Made by a program: the position numbers and the translations under genes
In this document: positions 8,192 through 16,849 of the stretch, piece by piece
Layout of the letters: the number at the start of each line of letters is the position of its first letter
Position numbering within the stretch: position 1 is the first letter of the stretch
Assembly (NCBI GenBank): GCA_028293125.1
Contig: JAQGPJ010000105.1
Coordinates: 62,001-126,000, forward strand
From: Verrucomicrobiales bacterium
GTDB taxonomy: Bacteria > Verrucomicrobiota > Verrucomicrobiia > Verrucomicrobiales > V1-33
Length of the DNA stretch: 64,000 nt
Direction: 5' to 3'
Notes under the pieces: generated by a model
Database searches by the model: none
What the model was told of the DNA's origin: nothing
The model's input: the letters and a program-made list of their open reading frames with translations, nothing else

Positions 8192-9436
8192 ATGTCCACT
8201 CCTCCCATTCCCGCCGCCAAGCCCCGCAAGGTGAATGTGCGCACTCCCGAAGTCATGGCCCGCGTGCAGGAGCAGGTGGAGACCCATTACCGCTCCACCA
8301 TCGTGGAGCGGGTGCGGCAGGCCGGCGGCGTCATCACGGTGGGCAACACCACCATTCGGCTGGCGCGGCAGTTCGGGTTCTGCTACGGCGTGGAGCGGGC
8401 CATTGATCTGGCCTATGCCGCCCGCAAGGTTTTTGGCGATCAGCGCCTGTTTCTGCTGGGGGAGATCATCCACAACCCGGAGGTCAACCGGCAACTCAGC
8501 GACATGAGCATTCTCATGCTGCACAACCCGCCGACGGAGCAGGAATTCGAGGATCTGCAGCCCGATGACATTGTCATCATCCCGGCCTTCGGTGCCACCA
8601 CCGCCATCATGCAGCGCATCAACGAGCGCGGCTGCCGCACGGTGGACACCACCTGCGGCGATGTTATGAGCGTCTGGCGGCGTGTGAGGGAATACGCCCG
8701 CCGGGGCCTGACCTCCATCATCCATGGCAAAGCCGCCCATGAGGAGACCCGCGCCACCGCCTCCCGCGCCCAGGGGGACGACGGCATGGGGAACTACCTT
8801 ATCATCCTGACTTTGTCCGATGCCGACGCCGTCTGTGAGTATATCCGTCACGGCGGGGAGAAGGAGGCGTTTCTGAAGCGTTTCAATGGAGCCTGGAGCC
8901 CCGGCTTTGACCCGGATGTGCATCTGCGGCGCATCGGCGTGGCCAATCAGACCACCATGTTGAAAAGCGAAACCGAAGAGCTCCAGAGCCGTCTGCGGCA
9001 AGCCATCACCGACCGCGACGGCACCGACCTGGCTCTGGAGAATTTCTCGGTCTTCGACACCATCTGCGGAGCCACCCAGGAGCGCCAGGACGCCCTCTAT
9101 GAAATGCTCAAGCAGCCCATGGATCTGCTGCTGGTCGTCGGCGGCTACAATTCCTCCAACACCACCCACCTGGTTGAGATTGCGCAGGAATACCTGCCCA
9201 CCTTTTTCATCAAGGACTCCAGCTGCCTGAAATCACTGGAGGAGATTGTTCACTTCGATCTCCACAGCCGACACGAGCAGAACACCGCAAACTATTCCAG
9301 CGTTCTGCTCGGCAGCGGTCCCGTGACCATCGGTATCACCGCCGGTGCCTCCTGCCCCAACAACCTGATCGAGGAGACCATCCTGCGCCTCTTCAGCCTC
9401 CGCGGCATTCCCGCGGAGCAGGTGCTGGCAGCCTGA
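8192..9436 (+). CDS. ispH: 4-hydroxy-3-methylbut-2-enyl diphosphate reductase, long form
   Basis: The 414-residue enzyme does the last step of the MEP isoprenoid pathway, making IPP and DMAPP with a [4Fe-4S] cluster. The three cluster cysteines are visible: Cys64 (FGFCYGVERAID), Cys155 (VDTTCGDVMSVW) and Cys292 (DTICGATQERQ). At about 414 residues it is the long cyanobacterial/plant-type form rather than the ~310-residue enterobacterial form, with an extra N-terminal segment and an insert after HGKAAHEET. The C-terminal SCPNNLIEETI is conserved. I start at ATG 8192; the frame extends upstream through the terminator, which cannot be coding. Convergent with the PBP2 gene. Confidence 0.92.
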   Translation: MSTPPIPAAKPRKVNVRTPEVMARVQEQVETHYRSTIVERVRQAGGVITVGNTTIRLARQFGFCYGVERAIDLAYAARKVFGDQRLFLLGEIIHNPEVNRQLSDMSILMLHNPPTEQEFEDLQPDDIVIIPAFGATTAIMQRINERGCRTVDTTCGDVMSVWRRVREYARRGLTSIIHGKAAHEETRATASRAQGDDGMGNYLIILTLSDADAVCEYIRHGGEKEAFLKRFNGAWSPGFDPDVHLRRIGVANQTTMLKSETEELQSRLRQAITDRDGTDLALENFSVFDTICGATQERQDALYEMLKQPMDLLLVVGGYNSSNTTHLVEIAQEYLPTFFIKDSSCLKSLEEIVHFDLHSRHEQNTANYSSVLLGSGPVTIGITAGASCPNNLIEETILRLFSLRGIPAEQVLAA

Positions 9437-9518
9437 CTGGACTGACCCGCCCGCCGAGCACCCCCGGTGGCATTTTCAGGCTTCAGGGATTGCCTGCCGG
9501 ACTGTTTTCAGGTTTCTC

Positions 9519-11837
9519 TCAGCGCCTGCGGAAGCGGTCAAAGAAACTGCGAAGACCGGTCCTTGCGCGGGGTGGCTCAGCCAACACCGGTGCCGGAGCC
9601 GCCACAGTCTCAGGGCGCGGGGCGGAGCTGGAGGGGCTTCTGCGTCTTTTAGTGGCGGCGAGGGGCTTGTCCCCATCATCATCGTTGGTCTCCTCCTCAT
9701 CGTTATCCCCTTTTCTGCTTTTGCCTTTGCCACCCTTCGCCTTTTCATCGGGCATTTCGTTGCCATCCTTCTTCAGCTTGTAGATTTTATTGAACACGTT
9801 GCCCACCAGAGGAGCCACGGTTTTGCCTCCGGAAACGGTTTCATCAATATTTCCCTCATAAATCGCGGCAAAGGCGTATTCGGGATTTTTGAAGGGAATG
9901 AACCCGGCAAACCAAGCCACATTCCGCTTCGGTTTTTCCTTCCACTCCCCAGTGCCGGTTTTGCCGGCAATGATCACATATTTGTTTTCAGCCTCCTTGC
10001 CAGTGCCGTCGCCGTCCTCCACCACTGCCCGCATACCCTTGCGCACAGCGTCCAGAGAATCCTTTTTAAAATTCAGCACGGTGCGGATGGTGGGGGGGAA
10101 GGACTGCACAATAGTTCCGTCCACATCCTGGATCTGACGGACCAGCCGGGGCCGGGGAATGGCGTCCCCGCGGGCTACACCGGCCATCATCTGGGCCACC
10201 TGCAGGGGGGTGGCCTCCACATCGCCCTGTCCGATGGACACATTGGCCAGCACCCCGCCCGCCATGCGGGTGCCGCGTTTCTTCTGATAATATTCCGGCG
10301 TGGGCATCCGGCCCGGCAACTCCATGGATGGCAGCGCGATTCCAGTCTTGTCGCCAAAGCCCAGCTTGATGCCCATGGCGGAGACATTGGCTCCGCCGGC
10401 CGCCATGGCGGCTTGGAAAAACCATGTATTGCAGGACCGCTTGATGGCCCGCACCACATTCATGTCGCCCTCACTGTTCTTGTTGTGGTTCCGCATCCAC
10501 ACATTGCTGAACATCATGCCGTTGGGGCAGCTGAAATAGGTGTCGTCCGTCACCTTTCCGGACTCCAAGGCCGCCAAAGCGGTGACGATTTTAAAGGTCG
10601 AGGCCGGTGGATACAGGCCCTGCATCGCGCGGGGCAGCAACGGCTTGTCAGGATCATTGAGCAGGGCCGCATGCCGCTCGTGGCTGATGCCGTAAACACG
10701 CTCGTTGGGGTCAAAGCCGGGGTTGGAGCAGATCGCGATCACATCGCCCGTGCGCACATCCAGAATCACAAAGGCCCCCCGCACTTTGTCAGCCTGCATC
10801 TCGCGCTCCACGATCCGCTGAAAGCGCAGGTCGAGGGAGGTGACCAGCGTGTTTCCCGCTTTAGGCCGCTCCACCCATTCCTCCGTGACTTTTTCCCCCT
10901 CGGCATTGAACAGCACACTGTAAAGTCCCGGCTTGCCCGTCAGCTGGGTATCGAACTGCTGCTCCAAACCGGACGCGCCGATGGTCGGAGTCCACAGGAG
11001 TTCATCGGAGGCCAGATCACCGGAAATCAGCTTCCCGTTTTTCTGCATGTAGCCCAAGGTGTGGGAGGCGGTGCTCCCCTCCGGATAGGCGCGGAGATAG
11101 AACGGCTGCAGCACCACGGTGGAGGGAAGGTGGGCCTTCAGTTTTTCCACCTGATCGTCCGGCACCAAGGTGTCGGAGAGCAGCGGCACCCAGCGGCGCT
11201 TGCGGTAATGCTCCAGAATCTTGTCATCCGGTATTGTCCAGCCGCCCGGCAGGGTGCGTTTCACCCAGTCCACCCCATACCGCGCCCGGGTCAGCACCGA
11301 GGAATCCGGCAGCTTGTCCACCATGGGAAGCTGCACTCCCAAGTAGTACCCCAGACGGTTCTGCGCCAGCGGCTCGCCACGGCGGTCCACGATCTGTCCG
11401 CGGGGGCCCGGCACCCGCCGGGTGAGCGGGCGGGCGGAGGTGTCCGTGTTCAGCGTGATGGCCATCTTTGGCTTCTCCTCTTTTTTGGAGGGGGCGGGAT
11501 CCTGCACCGGACCGCCAGGTTTGGCTGGCTTCACATTGATGGGCGGAGCATCGTCACGGGACACCGCCGGCACGTCGATGGGTTCGTCGTCATCCTTGTC
11601 CTGCTTCTTTGCGGAGTTCACTGCCGGTGCCGGAGCCCCGTTTTCATCCTCAGGCACGATCACTGCTTTTGGCGGGGCGTCATCCGGGAATACGGGATCA
11701 TCCTCCACGGGTTCCGCTTTGGGGACAGCCGGCTCCGGAACCCGCTCCACGTGGGACGGTTCCGCATAAGGCTGCGCCTGGACCGGCATCGGAACCAGAG
11801 CAGTCCCCAGAAGGGTGATGAGGAGAATCCGGCGCAT
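9519..11837 (-). CDS. mrdA: Penicillin-binding protein 2 (peptidoglycan transpeptidase)
   Basis: The 772-residue class B PBP forms peptide cross-links for side-wall growth. The transpeptidase motifs are present: Ser413-Thr-Phe-Lys416 (PPASTFKIVTAL), Ser468-Cys-Asn (RSCNTWF) and KTGT at 626-629. The dimerisation domain starts near residue 145 (GPRGQIVDRRGEPLAQN). Unusual features are a signal-peptide-like start (MRRILLITLLGTALVPMPVQAQ) in place of a plain membrane anchor, then a ~100-residue acidic/Pro-rich linker, and a ~90-residue charged tail ending in FFDRFRRR. It is the last gene of a leftward group with coaD (60-base gap) and the pseudokinase gene. Confidence 0.9.
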   Translation of the reverse strand: MRRILLITLLGTALVPMPVQAQPYAEPSHVERVPEPAVPKAEPVEDDPVFPDDAPPKAVIVPEDENGAPAPAVNSAKKQDKDDDEPIDVPAVSRDDAPPINVKPAKPGGPVQDPAPSKKEEKPKMAITLNTDTSARPLTRRVPGPRGQIVDRRGEPLAQNRLGYYLGVQLPMVDKLPDSSVLTRARYGVDWVKRTLPGGWTIPDDKILEHYRKRRWVPLLSDTLVPDDQVEKLKAHLPSTVVLQPFYLRAYPEGSTASHTLGYMQKNGKLISGDLASDELLWTPTIGASGLEQQFDTQLTGKPGLYSVLFNAEGEKVTEEWVERPKAGNTLVTSLDLRFQRIVEREMQADKVRGAFVILDVRTGDVIAICSNPGFDPNERVYGISHERHAALLNDPDKPLLPRAMQGLYPPASTFKIVTALAALESGKVTDDTYFSCPNGMMFSNVWMRNHNKNSEGDMNVVRAIKRSCNTWFFQAAMAAGGANVSAMGIKLGFGDKTGIALPSMELPGRMPTPEYYQKKRGTRMAGGVLANVSIGQGDVEATPLQVAQMMAGVARGDAIPRPRLVRQIQDVDGTIVQSFPPTIRTVLNFKKDSLDAVRKGMRAVVEDGDGTGKEAENKYVIIAGKTGTGEWKEKPKRNVAWFAGFIPFKNPEYAFAAIYEGNIDETVSGGKTVAPLVGNVFNKIYKLKKDGNEMPDEKAKGGKGKSRKGDNDEEETNDDDGDKPLAATKRRRSPSSSAPRPETVAAPAPVLAEPPRARTGLRSFFDRFRRR

Positions 11838-11897
11838 GGGGAAAGAAAGGGAGTTTGGAACTTTCAGCGGTAAGCGTGAAAATAAACGCCTGCAACC

Positions 11898-12386
11898 TCA
11901 GGACTCGCGCAGTCCCAGCGCCTCCCGCAGCGCCGCCTCCACGGGCGGGGGCACGAACCGGCCGAAGCCGCCACCGAGCCGGGCGACCTCCTTGATGATC
12001 CGGGAGCTGAGGTAGGTGTACTCCTCCCGCGCCGCCAGAAAGACTGTCTCCATATGCCCGTCCAACGTGCGGTTCATGAGTGCCATCTGGAATTCATACT
12101 CAAAATCCGTCACCGCCCGCAGCCCCCTCACAATTGCCGCCGCCCCCTGCGCCCGGGCAAAATCCACCAGCAGCCCTTGGAAAGTCGTCACCTCCACCCC
12201 CGGCAGATCCGCCAGACTCTCCTGGATCAGCCGCACCCGCTTTTCCGTGCTGAAAAGAGGGCTTTTTTCACTGTTGGCCGCCACCGCGATCACCAGCCGG
12301 TCAAACAGCAGCGCGGCGCGCCGGATCACATCCACGTGGCCATTGGTGACGGGGTCAAAGCTGCCGGGATAGATGGCGGTTCTCAT
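11898..12386 (-). CDS. coaD: Phosphopantetheine adenylyltransferase
   Basis: The 162-residue protein catalyses the fourth step of coenzyme A synthesis, joining ATP to 4'-phosphopantetheine. The family markers are the N-terminal AIYPGSFDPVTNGHVDVIRR with the nucleotide-binding TNGH, AAIVRGLRAVTDFEYEFQMA, and YLSSRIIKEVARLGG. Length is normal for the bacterial enzyme. It lies between the pseudokinase gene upstream (70 bases) and the PBP2 gene downstream on the same strand, likely as one transcript. Confidence 0.95.
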   Translation of the reverse strand: MRTAIYPGSFDPVTNGHVDVIRRAALLFDRLVIAVAANSEKSPLFSTEKRVRLIQESLADLPGVEVTTFQGLLVDFARAQGAAAIVRGLRAVTDFEYEFQMALMNRTLDGHMETVFLAAREEYTYLSSRIIKEVARLGGGFGRFVPPPVEAALREALGLRES

Positions 12387-12456
12387 AAGATGGGGTTGGT
12401 TTTGTGAAAAATCAGCCGGCGACAGCCGGTCTGCACAGCCAGGCGGCCGGATGACA

Positions 12457-15279
12457 TCAGCCTCCGGCTTGGAGTTTTTTCAAACGGTCCTGCGCCGCGG
12501 CGGTCATCTGTTTGGCCGTCTGATCCCCCGCGTCCAGCCCGCGCAGAGCTTCCAGCACGCTGGTGAAGCTGGCGGCGGCCTCCGTCAGGTTGCCGGCTTT
12601 TTCCTGGGCGCCTCCGATCACCGCCCATGCGCGCGCGGTCAATTTCCGGCATTCGTTGCGCTGGGTCTCCGGCAGCGCGGCACCGCCATTGAGGCGGCTG
12701 GCGATGGTCACGCCTTCCTGCAGCGAGGTCAGGGCGGCGGACAGGCCTCCTGAAGCGGCCTCCAGCTCCCCGTTCAGCACCAGGACAGACGCCAGGCGCA
12801 GCTGCAGGGTGGAGTCTTTGGAATTGGCCTCCTGCAGCCGGCGGAGAATCGCCAGCGCGCCCTTGCCGTAATCCAAGGCCCGCCCGGCCCCCTCCGGAGT
12901 GGAGTCCGCCGTGTGGACCAGCTGGGCCACCTCCGTGTAGGCGCGGGCCAACTGCAGGCTGCTGGTGGCGTCGGAGGGGACGTCGGTGGTCATTTCCGAC
13001 AGCAGGCGCACCGCCTGCTGGAAGGTGTGGATGGCATCCTTCGGCGCGCCGGCCACTGACAGCGTCTGGCCCAAACTGAGCAGCGTCTCGGTCAGCCGCG
13101 TGCGGCAGGGCATGGATTTCGGATGCCGGCTGTCGTAGGCCAACAGCAGCTGCAGCGCCTGGGTGCGCCGCTCCACCGCCTGCGCAAAGCTGCTTCGGGA
13201 CTCTGCAATCTCCGCCAGTCCGTTCAGGGCATCGGCCAGGGTGAAGGTGTCCTCGGGCTGAAAATCCGCCCCCTCCGGTTTTGGCAGCAGACCGGTCACG
13301 CGGCCCAGCGCGGCGGCGGCATCATCCGGCAGATGGAGTCCCAGCATCACCCGGCCCTCCAGGAGGGAATGCCGGGCGAAATCCCTCGCGGCATCGTGGC
13401 GGTCCGGGTGCGCGGCCACCCAGGGGCTGAACGATTCCGAAGCCTGCAGCAGCAGCGGCACCGCCTCCGCGGTTTTCCCCTCCTCCTGCAGCAGGGAGGC
13501 CCGCCGGGCCAGCATCCGTGCCTTCAGCAGCCTCCGCTGGTCCTCCTGCGCCGCATCCGCCGGCGGGAGGGTATCCAGATCCCGTGACAACCGCTCCAGC
13601 AGTGGCAGGGCGTTTTCTGATTTTCCAACAGCGGAATAAAGGGCTGCCAGCTGCCACCGCGCCTCCAGACTGGAGGCCGCCAGCGCCGGGACCTCATCGC
13701 AGGCCGCCAGCGCCTCCCTCAGCTGCTCCGCCACCGGCAGGGCCGCCGCCTGCCAGACGGCGCGTTCCGCCGGCTCCGCAGGGGCGGATGCCAGCATTTT
13801 GCCCACGGTCACCGCCGACCGGTCACGGAGAGCGGCCATCTCCCCGCTCCGCTGTTCCTCCACCTGTTTTTTATAAGCGTCCGCCTGGGCCTCCGAGGCC
13901 GCTGCCCGATGCTCCGCATCCCGTGCCGCCATGCCGGCCCTGTTCAGCTCCACCCGGCTGCGGTCGCCCGCCGTTTTCTGGGAAAAAACGTAGACAGCCA
14001 CCCCCACCAGAATCACCACCGCCGCCATCTCCATATTCCAGCCTTTCGGAGCCGAAGGGGCTTTGTTGGCCCCGGATTCCTGACCGGGTCCGGTGGCTCC
14101 GGCTTTCGGAGCAGCCGGCCCGGAAACGGCTGGAGCAGCCTCGTGGGCCATGGTCGGGGAGGCAGGCAGGAAAGCCGGATTCGGGGGTTTGATGGGCTCC
14201 GCCAGTGGCTCGGCAAAGACAGGGGCGAAAGGAGGAAAGCGCGTGAGGGCCGCCGATGAGGCTGCCGGCGTTGCATTCCTTAAAACTGCCGGGTTTTCCC
14301 ATGGCCGCACTTCGGCTTTTGGCTCCGCAGGTCTTTCCGGCCGCTCCATCCCTCCGGCGTGCTCCCTGTCCGGTTCCCCTCCGACCGGCACCGCCGTTCC
14401 CAGCGCGGCGCGAAGCGGCGGGCATTTTCTCAGAGCCAGCGCCACTTCCATCATCGACTCAGGACGTTTGTCCGAATCGGTTTCCAGACACCGCATCACC
14501 ATCGCCCGGCACGGTTTTTCCCATTCATGCAGGCTGCGCGTCCGCCAGTGGGGAGCGGGCTCTCGGGCCAGCCACTCCGCAAACGCCGGAGGGTCGATGC
14601 TCAGTCCCTCCCCACGTGATGCCAGCACAGTTTCAAAAACCTGCGTCGCGCGCGGCCAGTCACCGGTCAGCAGACGCCACGCCAGGACTCCAAAGGCATA
14701 CACATCCCAGCCCTCCGCGCGGCCATCCCGCAGCACCCGGCCGGGATCCCGCCAGCGTTCCGGCGGCATGCAGGGCGCCTGATCGTGCAGCCGCTCCATG
14801 CTTCCGTCCCCCAGCCACGCCTGTCCGGCATCCGCCAGCACCACGCGGGGAAGCTCCTGCCCGGCGCTGACCACAAACACATTTCCACCGGTCACCCCCG
14901 CGTGCACGATTCCGTGTCCGTGCATCCATGCCAGGGTGTCCGACAGTTGCCGCAGCAACCCCCACGCCTCCTCCTCCGTCACCTGACCGGAAAGTTCATC
15001 GAAAGTCATCGCATTCTCCGGCAGCAGCGCGGTTCCCACATATGGACAGTCGTTATCCAGATCAAAGGCATGCACCTTCAGCAGCCCCGGATGCTCCGGC
15101 AGCGCCCGCAGCTTCTCCAGCACCGATCCCAAATAGGGCCAGTGCAGAGCACCCTCCTCCAGCACCTTCACCGCAAAGGGGTAATGACCCTGCCAACGCG
15201 CACGGTAAACGGTCCCGAACGCTCCCCGCCCGATACGGGAATCCAGCGTATAACCGGGCGGATTCGGATGAGGCATCAT
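12457..15279 (-). CDS. Membrane pseudokinase (Ser/Thr-kinase fold without catalytic Asp) with repeat domain
   Basis: The 940-residue product starts with a protein-kinase fold: Gly-rich loop GRGAFGTVYRARW (17-29) and the ATP-site Lys38 (PFAVKVLEE). The catalytic loop, normally HRDxKxxN, reads HAGVTGGN (126-133), so the proton-acceptor Asp is Gly128 and the loop Lys is Thr130. The DFG motif is DAG (150-152). After a Pro/Ala-rich linker a membrane helix lies at ~417-434, then ~500 residues of Ala/Leu-rich helices resembling TPR units (EARWQLAALYSAVGKSENAL). The helix would place these repeats outside the cytoplasm. I start at the double ATG 15279/15276 because the kinase core follows at once; a GTG at 15357 is open but has no family character. 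Likely a signalling scaffold rather than an active kinase. Confidence 0.85.
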   Translation of the reverse strand: MMPHPNPPGYTLDSRIGRGAFGTVYRARWQGHYPFAVKVLEEGALHWPYLGSVLEKLRALPEHPGLLKVHAFDLDNDCPYVGTALLPENAMTFDELSGQVTEEEAWGLLRQLSDTLAWMHGHGIVHAGVTGGNVFVVSAGQELPRVVLADAGQAWLGDGSMERLHDQAPCMPPERWRDPGRVLRDGRAEGWDVYAFGVLAWRLLTGDWPRATQVFETVLASRGEGLSIDPPAFAEWLAREPAPHWRTRSLHEWEKPCRAMVMRCLETDSDKRPESMMEVALALRKCPPLRAALGTAVPVGGEPDREHAGGMERPERPAEPKAEVRPWENPAVLRNATPAASSAALTRFPPFAPVFAEPLAEPIKPPNPAFLPASPTMAHEAAPAVSGPAAPKAGATGPGQESGANKAPSAPKGWNMEMAAVVILVGVAVYVFSQKTAGDRSRVELNRAGMAARDAEHRAAASEAQADAYKKQVEEQRSGEMAALRDRSAVTVGKMLASAPAEPAERAVWQAAALPVAEQLREALAACDEVPALAASSLEARWQLAALYSAVGKSENALPLLERLSRDLDTLPPADAAQEDQRRLLKARMLARRASLLQEEGKTAEAVPLLLQASESFSPWVAAHPDRHDAARDFARHSLLEGRVMLGLHLPDDAAAALGRVTGLLPKPEGADFQPEDTFTLADALNGLAEIAESRSSFAQAVERRTQALQLLLAYDSRHPKSMPCRTRLTETLLSLGQTLSVAGAPKDAIHTFQQAVRLLSEMTTDVPSDATSSLQLARAYTEVAQLVHTADSTPEGAGRALDYGKGALAILRRLQEANSKDSTLQLRLASVLVLNGELEAASGGLSAALTSLQEGVTIASRLNGGAALPETQRNECRKLTARAWAVIGGAQEKAGNLTEAAASFTSVLEALRGLDAGDQTAKQMTAAAQDRLKKLQAGG

Positions 15280-15418
15280 TACAAATGGACCGGAGGAAAC
15301 AAGGCGGGGAAAGCCATTTAACCCCCCTTTGCGGCAGGGGGCAATCTCAGAAACCACGGCGTGCTTATTTCATTTACCCGGATATTTACAAAAGCCGTAA
15401 AAAATTCTATTTTCCACT

Positions 15419-16498
15419 GTGCCCGCTGCTCCCCGCTCCGCCACCGCCACCCGGCAGAAAACCGCCGCCGCCGAACCACGCGGCGCCTCCGGCCCGTCCA
15501 CCGCCGCCACTCCTCCGCCCCGCAAGGGTGGCCGCCCCTCCAAAAAATCCATCCACCCGGATACCGGGGACTCCCCCGCCCCCGAAAAACCGGCGGTGGA
15601 AAGCCTGCCCACGCCGGAAGAAACCGCCTTTCTCCAGTTTCTGGATGTCGAGCGCAACTCTTCTCCTCTGACATTGGTCAATTACAGCCATGCCCTGAGC
15701 GGATTCCGCACCGGCCACCCCGGCTTCACCTCGTGGGCGGAGGCCACAGCGGACGATTTCCGGGGCTGGCTTTTCATCATGATGAAGCGGGGGCTGAACC
15801 ATGCCACCATCCGGCTGCACTTCGCCGCCCTGCGCAGTTTTTACAAATTCCTCGTCCACCGCGATGGCTTGGCCGCCAGTCCGCTTCAGGATGTGCAGCT
15901 GCCCAAAGCCCGCCGCCCGCTGCCCATCGTGCTCACCACCGCGCAGGCCGAGGAACTGGTCACCCTGCCGCTCACGCTGCCCCCCGAAGGCCCGCAGCGC
16001 TCCGCTCCTTGGGCGGGGGAGCGGGATGCCGCCATCCTTGAACTTTTTTACAGCACCGGCCTGCGGCTGCACGAGCTGGTGCAGCTGGATGTGGAGCATA
16101 TCGACGTGCTCAATGAAACCCTTCGCGTCACCGGCAAGGGCCGCAAGGACCGCGTGTGCCCTGTGGGCGGCCCCGCTCTGCGGGCCATTCAGCGCTACCG
16201 CCATGTGGCTAAAGTGGACAGCGGCCCCCTGTTTCTCAGCAAGCTCCGCCGCCGCATCACGGACCGGGCCGTCAACGACTTGCTGAAAAAATACCTCCGG
16301 CGTTCCTCCATCCCCCTGCGGATCAGCCCCCACAAGCTCCGCCACAGCTTCGCCACCCACCTGCTCAACAACGGAGCCGACCTCCGCAGCGTCCAGGAAC
16401 TGCTGGGGCACGCCCACTTGTCCACCACCCAGATCTACACCCATGTCTCCACCACCCGGATGAAGCAGGTGTATGACACCTCGCATCCCCGTGCCTGA
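15419..16498 (+). CDS. Tyrosine recombinase, XerC/XerD type
   Basis: The 359-residue integrase has a core-binding SAM-like domain (~65-165) and a catalytic domain with all residues: Arg216 (STGLRLHEL), Lys240 (TGKGRKDR), His305 and Arg308 (PHKLRHSFATH), His331 (LLGHAHLS) and Tyr340 (QIYTHVS). Xer enzymes resolve chromosome dimers at dif. An N-terminal extension of ~65 residues rich in Ala, Pro and Lys is extra to the E. coli proteins. It starts at GTG 15419; no better start is nearer. No att or dif site or phage genes are visible beside it, so it looks like the housekeeping enzyme. Gene order (IF-1-like gene 28 bases downstream) suggests co-transcription. Confidence 0.88.
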   Translation: MPAAPRSATATRQKTAAAEPRGASGPSTAATPPPRKGGRPSKKSIHPDTGDSPAPEKPAVESLPTPEETAFLQFLDVERNSSPLTLVNYSHALSGFRTGHPGFTSWAEATADDFRGWLFIMMKRGLNHATIRLHFAALRSFYKFLVHRDGLAASPLQDVQLPKARRPLPIVLTTAQAEELVTLPLTLPPEGPQRSAPWAGERDAAILELFYSTGLRLHELVQLDVEHIDVLNETLRVTGKGRKDRVCPVGGPALRAIQRYRHVAKVDSGPLFLSKLRRRITDRAVNDLLKKYLRRSSIPLRISPHKLRHSFATHLLNNGADLRSVQELLGHAHLSTTQIYTHVSTTRMKQVYDTSHPRA

Positions 16499-16526
16499 AC
16501 TCTCCCCTTCCCTCCTTCCCCTCCTG

Positions 16527-16751
16527 ATGCCCGCCCCGAATCCCATTTACGCCATCGGCACCATCCTTGAGTGCACCGGTCCCCGCGTTTACCGCACCGC
16601 GCTGCCCAACGGCAAGGAGATCCTTGCCCACGTCCCCTTCAAACTGGTGACCGGTCTCGGCCTTCTCGCTCCCCGGACCAAAGTGAAACTGGAGCTGACC
16701 GCCTACGATTTCTCCACCGGCAGGATAGCGGGCAAGGCGGAGGAGTCCTGA
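16527..16751 (+). CDS. IF-1-like small S1/OB-fold protein
   Basis: The 74-residue product reads IYAIGTILECTGPRVYRTAL, then NGKEILAHVPFKL, and ends with KVKLELTAYDFSTGRIAGKAEES. This matches translation initiation factor IF-1 in order and spacing: the 'G-x-hydrophobic' strand, NGxExLAHxxxK, and the closing VxxExxxYDxxxGRI. It lacks the standard IF-1 start (MAKEDxIEVEGxV) and the basic C-terminus, so it is probably a divergent paralogue rather than the main infA. It starts at ATG 16527, 28 bases after the recombinase stop; a short in-frame extension upstream overlaps that gene. Whether it binds the ribosome A site cannot be told from sequence. Confidence 0.7.
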   Translation: MPAPNPIYAIGTILECTGPRVYRTALPNGKEILAHVPFKLVTGLGLLAPRTKVKLELTAYDFSTGRIAGKAEES

Positions 16752-16849
16752 AAACCGGACTCTTTTCCCTCCCCGGCCACATTTTTTCCCTCCCCGTCCC
16801 GCAGGCGTGTTATGATCCCGCATCCACAGGACCGCACCCCGTGACCGCC

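Noticed and set aside
10413-11873. Long open frame on the + strand opposite the PBP2 gene
   Set aside because: It is a mirror of a strongly GC-biased gene; the protein is His/Arg/Gly-rich with no family motif, while PBP2 has all catalytic motifs.
15419-16498. Xer-type recombinase as sign of a prophage or integrative element
   Set aside because: No phage genes, att-like direct repeats or composition change around it; neighbours are housekeeping genes.
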